Assembly (NCBI GenBank): GCA_016783285.1
Contig: JADHWW010000061.1
Coordinates: 1 to 12,487 of the forward strand
Origin: Anaerolineae bacterium
Lineage (GTDB): Bacteria > Chloroflexota > Anaerolineae > B4-G1
Direction: 5' to 3'
DNA: 12,487 bases
The notes under the pieces are model-generated. The model was not told the DNA's origin. It saw only the letters and a list, made by a program, of their open reading frames with translations, and did not search any database. Below are positions 7,112 to 12,487 of the stretch, one piece after another (position 1 is the stretch's first letter; every line of letters starts with the position of its first letter). Made by a program: the position numbers and the translations under genes.

Positions 7112-8014
7112 ATGAAATTCGTAGACCCCAAAAACGACGTCGCCTTCAAGAAAATCTTTGGCAGCGAGCACAAGACCGAGATTCTCATCTCGTTCCTGAA
7201 CGCTGTCCTGGACCTGACGGACGACCACGAGATCCAAACCGTGCAAATCCTCAACCCCTTCCAGACCCCTGAGATAAAGATACTCAAATCCACCATCCTC
7301 GACGTCCGCGCCACCGACAAACGAGGCGTGACCTTTATCGTCGAAATGCAGGCCGAGAACAAAGTGGGCCTGAAGAAGTGCTTTACCTATTACGCCTCGA
7401 AAGCGTACATTTCGCAGATCGAGCGGGGGTCGGATTATCCTAAACTGAACCAGGTCGTCTTTATTGGCGTGTTGGATTTCAATCTTTTTTCCAGCACCCA
7501 CTACCTCACCCGCCACTGGATTCTCAACACCGAAACCCACGAACGAGAGTTGGAGGATCTCGAGTTCAACTTTATCGAGTTGCCCAAGTTCACCAAATCA
7601 GAGGACGAGATTGAAACCATCCTGGAAAAATGGGTCTATTTCATCAAACACGCTGCTGACCTGACGGTCGTTCCGGCCAATGCAGACACCGCGCCGCTGC
7701 AGGCAGCTTACGAGATGGCGGATCACTTTAACTGGACGCGAGAAGAGCTGGACCTCTACGATTACTGGGACATCAAGGAACAGGATATCCGGGGCGCGAT
7801 ACAATTTGCCGCGCAAGTTGCCGCGGAAGAAAATCTGCAAAAGGGCCGTCGGGAGGGGCTACAGGAAGGTAAACAAAAGCAGGCTATCGCCACCGCCCGC
7901 GAGATGTTAGCCGATGGCCTGGATCACGTTGCCATCACGAAATATACTGGCCTCTCCCCCGAAGAGATCACCGCCCTTCTACGAGCTCAGGACATCGCTT
8001 TGTCGGAAAAATGA
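7112..8014 (+). CDS. Rpn family PD-(D/E)XK nuclease / putative transposase
   Basis: A 300-residue protein of the recombination-promoting nuclease (Rpn, transposase_31-like) family. These are DNA endonucleases that raise RecA-independent recombination and have been linked to phage defence. ATG 7112 is chosen because AAGGAG at 7100-7105 lies 6 bases before it and MKFVDPKNDVAFKKIFG is the family's normal start; ATG 7091 lacks a site. The nuclease core is seen in ILDVRATD (Asp64) and FIVEMQAE (Glu78, Gln80), a D-x13-E-x-Q arrangement, with FTYYASKAYISQI following. The C-terminal end (KGRREGLQEGKQKQAIATAR, GLDHVAITKYTGLSPEEITALL) is the usual charged helix and small helical tail. The length is normal and no frameshift is seen, so it appears intact. 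It has its own promoter and is followed by a surface-protein fragment, which suggests acquisition. Confidence 0.9.
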   Translation: MKFVDPKNDVAFKKIFGSEHKTEILISFLNAVLDLTDDHEIQTVQILNPFQTPEIKILKSTILDVRATDKRGVTFIVEMQAENKVGLKKCFTYYASKAYISQIERGSDYPKLNQVVFIGVLDFNLFSSTHYLTRHWILNTETHERELEDLEFNFIELPKFTKSEDEIETILEKWVYFIKHAADLTVVPANADTAPLQAAYEMADHFNWTREELDLYDYWDIKEQDIRGAIQFAAQVAAEENLQKGRREGLQEGKQKQAIATAREMLADGLDHVAITKYTGLSPEEITALLRAQDIALSEK

Positions 8015-8050
8015 CAGGTTGTAACTCGTCGTAACTCACCAGTCGAATGA

Positions 8051-8185
8051 GACACGAGGGCAGACTTCGGCGGCACTACGGAACCGGTGAGGCCGCTGAC
8101 GCTGCTCTGGCCGTGGCTCTTGCTGGCCGCGGCGGCCGGCACGGGAGCCATCGCGGCGCTGGCGCTCAAGCGGCGCACGGCCTGA
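8051..8185 (+). pseudogene. C-terminal surface-anchor fragment of a lost protein
   Basis: This 44-codon open stretch follows a stop at 8048-8050 and ends at TGA 8183-8185. It reads as a cell-surface C-terminus: a short FGGTTEPVRPL lead, a hydrophobic helix (LLWPWLLLAAAAGTGAIAAL), then a basic end (ALKRRTA). Such a 'GG.T.P...L..PW' lead, helix and arginine tail is the form I associate with anchored surface proteins of Chloroflexota. No body of the protein remains upstream, where the Rpn gene ends 36 bases earlier. A start at GTG 8087 would give a 32-residue membrane peptide but has no clear ribosome binding site. A remnant is more likely than a gene. Confidence 0.5.
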
Positions 8186-8334
8186 AAGCGCACGACGGTT
8201 CCGGGTAAACACCTACGGCCCTGCTGCTCTCACGAGTAGCAGGGCCGTCGCTTCTGACAGAAACAGGAGCGGATTTCAGAGTATTCTCCAGGAGCAAAAA
8301 ATAGAACGCAGATTATCGCTGACTCGCTGAGTAC
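8186..8334. other. Intergenic region between converging genes
   Basis: Apart from the hairpin at 8215-8248 there is no supported gene here. The region 8249-8324 is plain AT-richer sequence with an A-run at 8295-8300, read as a T-run by minus-strand transcripts leaving the gene that ends at 8335. Confidence 0.6.
8215..8248 (+). terminator. Strong 15-bp hairpin, probable terminator
   Basis: The arms ACGGCCCTGCTGCTC (8215-8229) and GAGTAGCAGGGCCGT (8234-8248) pair fully, with one G-T wobble, around a TCAC loop. It lies 30 bases after the stop of the surface-anchor fragment, where that gene's terminator would be expected. A U-tract on the plus strand is weak (CGCTTCT); on the minus strand the hairpin is followed by AGGTGTTTACC. 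It may therefore end transcripts from both sides between the converging genes. Confidence 0.65.
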
Positions 8335-8340
8335 TCAGCG
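8325..8340. repeat. Perfect 16-bp palindrome overlapping the stop of the minus-strand gene
   Basis: CGCTGAGTACTCAGCG reads the same on both strands and contains the TGA stop (8335-8337) of the minus-strand gene. It can fold as a 6-bp stem with a GTAC loop. A T-run follows on the minus strand only about 25 bases later, so it is a weak terminator at best. It could be a protein-binding site or an RNA 3'-end hairpin. Confidence 0.5.
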
Positions 8341-10671
8341 CCGCAAACCATCCTTGACACGCACGCCAAAGAGCGCCAGGATTTCCTTCACCGGCGCCAA
8401 CTCCTCGGTCGGTACGACGGCCAACGCCCGATCCTGGGTGGGGAAGGGGGTCAGATACGCCCGCAGGTCAGGATGTTCACGCAGTTTGTCCAGGGTGGCT
8501 TGATCGCGGAACTCGATCAACGTGAGCGTCTCGGCGGCAGCGCGGCCATAGTAGCCCCCCCAGGCCCTGACCCGCTCGACCAATTTGTCCGGGAGCGGGC
8601 CCCGGTGGAGATGGCCCAACTCCTCTAGCAGGCGCAGTACCTTGTTTTTGCTCCCACCGGCCCGGCGGACGGACGCGGGGGTAAGCGCCCATTCTCCAGC
8701 GCCCCTCTCCTCCGCCAGCCGGGAGAGCCGCCCGCGCAGGTGCAGGCTGGGGACGGCGTGGATTGAGCGAATGTTCCCATCCTCGTCCACGATGACGCTG
8801 CGGTCGGCGGCCTCTGGCTGCGCACCCGATACGGCCGGAAAAAGCCCCCGCTCCACCAACGTCGAGACCAACCGTTTCTGGCGCTTTTTCCTGACCAGCG
8901 CCACCTCCGTCGCCACCAGCCGGGCCAGATACTTGCCGGTGTCTGAACCGTCCATCAGCGCCGCCAAGAGATCTGCGTCGGCCGCCTGCAGCAGACTGAC
9001 ACCGGTGCGAAAGACGAAACGCTCGTGGTGAGCGGCCCATTCCTCCAACGAGCGGCGCACGTTTTGCGGCAGTTCGGTGTCACTGTTCTGCTCCAGGAAG
9101 CGTAGCACGTCGGCCACGTCCATGCCCAATTGCTGCGCCCGGTAGACCGACTCCCGCGACAGGCGGTACTCGAACGCGCCCACGTTGGCCCGTTCCCGGC
9201 CGGCAAACAGGTCCAACTGGACCAATAGCGCCAGGCTCACCGGGCCCAGCGCCATCAACTGAAAGTTGGGTTGGGCGATCAGTTTTCCCGCCTCGTTCTG
9301 GGCTTGTTGGGCCGGAGACTGTGCCGATTTCGCGCCCAGCAAGGCCTGGCCCACCGTACTCAGGCGCACCCCGTGCAGCGCGTCTCCATCGTAGCCCAGT
9401 TCCACCGCCCCAATTTGGCACAGGAAGCCGGTCAAACAATTGGTCACGAACTTTGATTCGAGGCGCTCGAACTTTTCGAGCAGCGTTTTGGTGCCTTCAC
9501 GGTAATAGCCGTGAGAGTAACTGTAGTAGGTACTACCTCGATAACTCTCTACCTTGCTGTGATCGGGGAACAAGAAATCCACGTTCCGCGCTTGAACCTG
9601 CTCCAGCACCTCGTCAATCTCCAACCACGTGCCGGGCGGCAACTTTTTCAGCACATCGAACACTGCCTGCCGGGCCTGGCGGTGGCGTGGGCCATACCTG
9701 TCAGCCTCACTTCCCAACTCCTCTCGTATATTCAGTTGACGCCAGGCTTCCAGGCACGTGCCTAGTTGTCCGACTTGATCCTGGCTCCAGAACTCGGGCG
9801 CGTGTAGGGCGTCTTTCCCAGCCGGGCGCAACATCCCCTTGTCTATGTGCACCAGCCCGCACGCTTCCAACAACCGGCGCAAGAGGTAGAGCCGGCCGGT
9901 GTCGTCCTCGCGTGCGGCGCTTTCCAGAAGCGGGTCGGGCGCTAACAGGACCTTGTTGAGCGCCTTGAGCCAGCGCTTGCCGACAAAGCCACTCTGGATC
10001 AGGCTCACCTCGTTGCGCCGCACGAAATCCCAATAGAGGTACAGGTCGCGTAGCAACAGCGCCGGCGTACCGGTTTCCACCCGTTCCGGTTGCCAGCCGG
10101 AGAGGTTGGGCGGGATCGGCTCCGGCTCCGGCAAGTAGCGCCGGATGACATCGGGAACGTAGAGGGTGGCAGCGGGATGGAACTGTATCTTGTAGGGGAC
10201 TTTGCCGGAGGTCACGGGCGTGCCCTGGCTAAAGACCAACCCGCGATAGGTCAAGCGGGCGATGATGTCTTCGAATACGAGCGAGCGAGTGCGGGTGGGC
10301 TTTCCGGCGTACTTGCCCCTATCGTACGGAACGCCGGAGCGATAGGCGTAATAAGGCTGTTTAGGTTTCTCTGGCTCCGGAGCCTCCGTCGCCAGTCTGG
10401 CGCGGATGATTTCACGCCGAAACATCTTTGTGGCAATCGGCCCCTCGTGCAGCAACAGCCGGTTCAGTACTGTCCGTTCTCTCTCGCGCAACTGTTCCCA
10501 GGAGGCGCGGATCCGCGCTTTCGTAAAGAACTGGGCTCGTATCCTGGGAAATAGTTCCTTCTTGCGCAACATCTTGCGGCCTACCATTACCTCGAGGCCG
10601 GCGGCTTGCGCCATCTCACCCAATGTTCTGGAATGGTAGGAATCGAGAATTGCGCTGATTTCGTCCGCCAT
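8335..10671 (-). CDS. Helicase-associated (XPB N-terminal-like, PF13625-like) protein without ATPase motifs
   Basis: A 778-residue soluble protein. ATG at 10671 has GAGG (10678-10681) 6 bases upstream. Residues 1-90 look like the helical/winged-helix start of this family (LGEMAQAAGLEVMVGRKMLRK, LRERERTVLNRLLLHEGPIA). A LVFEDIIARLTYRGLVFSQG winged-helix-like stretch lies at about 130-150. LLRDLYLYWDFVRRNEVSLI (about 206-225) matches the family's 'rdL...v....v.lt..G' signature. Residues about 463-615 (LIAQPNFQLMALGPVSLALL, YRLSRESVYRA, VLRFLEQNSDTELPQNV) resemble the XPB/Ssl2-type helicase-associated domain, and about 660-772 appears to be a second copy. No Walker A, DEAD/DEAH or nuclease motif is seen, so it is probably a DNA-binding or scaffold partner. 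Mycobacterium Rv0862c, beside an XPB helicase gene, is a known protein of similar size and type. Function here is inference. Confidence 0.75.
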   Translation of the reverse strand: MADEISAILDSYHSRTLGEMAQAAGLEVMVGRKMLRKKELFPRIRAQFFTKARIRASWEQLRERERTVLNRLLLHEGPIATKMFRREIIRARLATEAPEPEKPKQPYYAYRSGVPYDRGKYAGKPTRTRSLVFEDIIARLTYRGLVFSQGTPVTSGKVPYKIQFHPAATLYVPDVIRRYLPEPEPIPPNLSGWQPERVETGTPALLLRDLYLYWDFVRRNEVSLIQSGFVGKRWLKALNKVLLAPDPLLESAAREDDTGRLYLLRRLLEACGLVHIDKGMLRPAGKDALHAPEFWSQDQVGQLGTCLEAWRQLNIREELGSEADRYGPRHRQARQAVFDVLKKLPPGTWLEIDEVLEQVQARNVDFLFPDHSKVESYRGSTYYSYSHGYYREGTKTLLEKFERLESKFVTNCLTGFLCQIGAVELGYDGDALHGVRLSTVGQALLGAKSAQSPAQQAQNEAGKLIAQPNFQLMALGPVSLALLVQLDLFAGRERANVGAFEYRLSRESVYRAQQLGMDVADVLRFLEQNSDTELPQNVRRSLEEWAAHHERFVFRTGVSLLQAADADLLAALMDGSDTGKYLARLVATEVALVRKKRQKRLVSTLVERGLFPAVSGAQPEAADRSVIVDEDGNIRSIHAVPSLHLRGRLSRLAEERGAGEWALTPASVRRAGGSKNKVLRLLEELGHLHRGPLPDKLVERVRAWGGYYGRAAAETLTLIEFRDQATLDKLREHPDLRAYLTPFPTQDRALAVVPTEELAPVKEILALFGVRVKDGLRR

Positions 10672-10672
10672 C

Positions 10673-12487
10673 TCAAACCTCGTCCGTCTGTTTGGGGGTG
10701 TAGCCTGCCTTTTCCAGTGCTTGTATCAATAGGTCAACGGCCTCCTGTCGCACGATCACCAGGTGCGGGGAGATTTCGGCAATGAGAAATTTCTCCAGCG
10801 CGGTAACGGCCTTCATCTCTGCCAGCGCATAGTCGTCGCCAAATTCGATCACGGTGAGGTCCTCATAGATGCGTACCCGGCCGTAAGCGTCCCACCAGGC
10901 GGCCAATTGGTCGTGGATCGCTTCCGGCATAAGGACGGGCAACAACCGCTCCCAGTCGGCAAAGAGTTCCGACAGAGCCAGGCCCGCCTCGAAGGATGCA
11001 TAAGTGGTCTGGGAGTCCAACCGGTACACGAAACGTCCGGCGGTGGCAGCCTCCAGATTGGCGATCTTGTTGAACAAGTTGTGCGCCTGGGCCGGGATCT
11101 CGGAAGGGGCGACGCTGATGGTGTATCTGTCGGTCGTCACGGCCTCCGTCGCTGGCGCGGCTCGCGCGGCGACGGTCGAGGGCGCGTCTGGGGTCTCCAC
11201 GCGGTCCCAGTACAAGTCGGCCAGACCGTGAAACCGAACCTCCACCAGCAGGCCATCGTCGAAACAGAGATCGGCCAGTCCCAGCCAGTGTAGGGGCCCG
11301 GTGATGATTTGCCGGATGAAACGTCCCTGTGCTAATTCCCAATCGTCCGCATCCGTCGGGCGCAAAACCTCTCCACTCCTGGCAGAGACCAGAAACCAAC
11401 TTGCGACGGAATGTCCCCAATACGTTTGCCACACGGACTGGTCGAAGCGGGGCCAGACGATACGCATCAGGCGGAACAAGTCCGCTATCACGATCCACTT
11501 GCCATCCGGCAGGGAGGCCAGAGCGCGCAAGACCACGCGGCGGAAATGGGCCAGGTGGGCGCGCAAATCTTCCGGTTTGAGGTACTGGTGACTGGGGAGG
11601 CGCTTGAGTTGCAGATTGCCGTCTCTCAGCAGTTCCCACAGCGCGCTCCAGTCTTGCATCGCAAAATAAACGCGGGCCAGGATGGCGCGTTGGGCCAACT
11701 CGTCCCGGCGCAAAAATTGCTCTTTTACCTCCGGCCAGATCGTCACGGGGCTGCCGGGTTGGAAGACGCCGGCGGCCACCAGCAAGGAGTATATAAATTC
11801 CAGCCGCGCCTCGCTGCCAGCCACAGGAGACAATCGCCCAATCGTTTCGTCTGGCAAGGAGCGAACGGGAGGCGGAACGGTGAGGGCCAGGTCACGCGAG
11901 TCGAGTTTCCCGCTCGATTTTGCCTGCGCGAGTTCGGCCGGCTCATAGTCCCAACCCCGCAACCCACGACGGACCTTTTCCATCCTCGGCCGGGGCATGG
12001 GCGGACGCAGTGGGGTCGGAGATTGTTCCAGTAGTAAGACGATCTGATTGACGGTGCGGACAAACGGACGGGGATCGGCGAGCCGAGTCTCCGCCTGCCC
12101 TGAGCCTTGTCCTGAGCCCCGTCGCCTATCCTGAGCCCAGTCGAAGGGAAGGGCTGCCGAAGGGGCGTTTGACTGTGGGTGGGGCGCGGCCGGGATAACC
12201 CCTTTCAACATCGGGGGGAGGGCGCGGGCGATGACGGGGGGGACGAAATCGCTCTGGGATGAGTAGGTGCCAGATATGTCGCCCGACAGAACCAGTCCCT
12301 TTTCAAACAGGTGACGCGAGTAGGTGGCGGTGTTCTTGTAACTCTCGAGATCGCCCCACGCGCCTGCTACCCTTTCTAATTCTTCCGGCCGGGTTTTATC
12401 GTTCTCACCTAGCAAAACCAGCGCGCGCAGCACACGCCGGTGTTCCTCATCCAGGTTGAGCGTCGCCGCGAGAACGTCGCCAGGCTC
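10673..12487 (-). CDS. Second helicase-associated-domain protein, 5'-partial
   Basis: At least 604 residues. The frame stays open from the GTG at 12433 to the window edge (the added residues include ATLNLDEEHRRVLRALVLLG), so the true start lies beyond 12487 and GTG 12433 should not be taken as the start. The stop TGA (10673-10675) is 1 base from the start of the next gene, so the two are almost certainly one operon. The N-terminal part carries helical elements (VAGAWGDLESYKN, SRHLFEKGLVL). A middle region (LEFIYSLLVAAGVFQPG, VLRALASLPDGKWIVIADLF) resembles the winged-helix-rich middle of its neighbour. The last 120 residues contain the XPB-type unit: FVYRLDSQTTYASFEAGLAL, WWDAYGRVRIYEDLTVIEFG, SPHLVIVRQEAVDLL and KAGYTPK. 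No ATPase motif is visible. A repeat-derived insert (FDWAQDRRRGSGQGSGQ) sits about 95 residues after GTG 12433. Function unknown. Confidence 0.75.
   Translation of the reverse strand, partial: EPGDVLAATLNLDEEHRRVLRALVLLGENDKTRPEELERVAGAWGDLESYKNTATYSRHLFEKGLVLSGDISGTYSSQSDFVPPVIARALPPMLKGVIPAAPHPQSNAPSAALPFDWAQDRRRGSGQGSGQAETRLADPRPFVRTVNQIVLLLEQSPTPLRPPMPRPRMEKVRRGLRGWDYEPAELAQAKSSGKLDSRDLALTVPPPVRSLPDETIGRLSPVAGSEARLEFIYSLLVAAGVFQPGSPVTIWPEVKEQFLRRDELAQRAILARVYFAMQDWSALWELLRDGNLQLKRLPSHQYLKPEDLRAHLAHFRRVVLRALASLPDGKWIVIADLFRLMRIVWPRFDQSVWQTYWGHSVASWFLVSARSGEVLRPTDADDWELAQGRFIRQIITGPLHWLGLADLCFDDGLLVEVRFHGLADLYWDRVETPDAPSTVAARAAPATEAVTTDRYTISVAPSEIPAQAHNLFNKIANLEAATAGRFVYRLDSQTTYASFEAGLALSELFADWERLLPVLMPEAIHDQLAAWWDAYGRVRIYEDLTVIEFGDDYALAEMKAVTALEKFLIAEISPHLVIVRQEAVDLLIQALEKAGYTPKQTDEV
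10678..10681 (-). promoter_or_regulatory. Ribosome binding site for the downstream helicase-associated gene
   Basis: On the minus strand GAGG lies 6 bases before the ATG at 10671 and inside the last codons of the upstream gene. This supports translational coupling of the two proteins. Confidence 0.5.
12093..12149. repeat. CCTGAGCC-type interspersed repeat inside a coding region
   Basis: Three copies of CCTGAGCC lie at 12099-12106, 12111-12118 and 12130-12137, with CAGTCGAAGGG at the right end. Read on the minus strand it encodes PFDWAQDRRRGSGQGSGQ, the FDWAQDR-type peptide that I recognise as a translated dispersed repeat in many environmental bacterial genomes. It keeps the reading frame of the host gene and sits in a proline/alanine-rich linker. 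Confidence 0.7.

Noticed and set aside
7045..7272. A possible small upstream protein beginning MMKPYGQVDW before the Rpn gene
   Set aside because: It has no ribosome binding site and runs into the Rpn coding sequence in another frame. Its later part turns into a Pro/Arg-rich shadow.
8585..9031. A 148-residue plus-strand frame opposite the helicase-associated gene
   Set aside because: Ser/Arg/Pro-rich antisense shadow with no recognisable motif or ribosome binding site.
12431..12433. GTG at 12433 as the start of the upstream minus-strand gene
   Set aside because: The same frame remains open for 18 more codons to the window edge with protein-like sequence, so this GTG is most likely internal.
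8335..12487. True DEAD/XPB helicases
   Set aside because: No Walker A (GxGKT/S) or DExD/H motif is found in the visible part of either protein.

Overview
The window looks like chromosomal DNA from an environmental, GC-rich bacterium, most likely a member of the Chloroflexota (Anaerolineae or a relative). That placement is an inference. It rests on high GC, a lipoprotein with DUF348, G5 and beta-propeller parts, a DUF4230 protein, an Rpn-family nuclease, a TumE-like toxin pair, and two low-complexity repeats inside genes (an ACCAACTA-type repeat and a CCTGAGCC-type repeat) that I associate with these genomes. No rRNA, tRNA, CRISPR array or complete insertion sequence is visible.

Plus strand, 1-2722: the end of a PAS-containing sensor histidine kinase (its start lies before the window), then a secreted lipoprotein. 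The lipoprotein has its own extended -10 promoter inside the last codons of the kinase and appears to be nearly leaderless. Plus strand, 2727-3582: a compact two-gene toxin-antitoxin-like module with a near-consensus promoter. An acidic antitoxin-like protein overlaps a DUF6516/TumE-like protein by 17 bases. Plus strand, 3599-6927: a cell-envelope cluster. It holds an O-antigen ligase/polymerase-like membrane protein with an extra N-terminal extracytoplasmic domain, an overlapping membrane-anchored DUF4230 protein, and a macro-domain (ADP-ribose-binding) protein.

Plus strand, 7005-8014: an Rpn-family PD-(D/E)XK nuclease with its own promoter and a palindrome in the promoter spacer. Just after it lies a 44-codon fragment (8051-8185) that reads as the C-terminal wall or membrane anchor of a lost surface protein, then a strong hairpin at 8215-8248. 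This suggests that the Rpn gene arrived by replacing or cutting a surface-protein gene.

Minus strand, 12487-8335: two large, closely coupled genes (1 base between them). Their proteins resemble the N-terminal/helicase-associated part of XPB-type helicases (PF13625-like) but show no Walker A or DEAD motif. Comparing them shows a repeated unit of about 110 residues, two copies in the downstream protein and one in the upstream protein. The upstream gene stays open to the window edge, so it is 5'-partial. This pair is the least understood part of the window and the best candidate for an undescribed DNA-transaction system, possibly acting with an XPB-like helicase encoded beyond the right edge.
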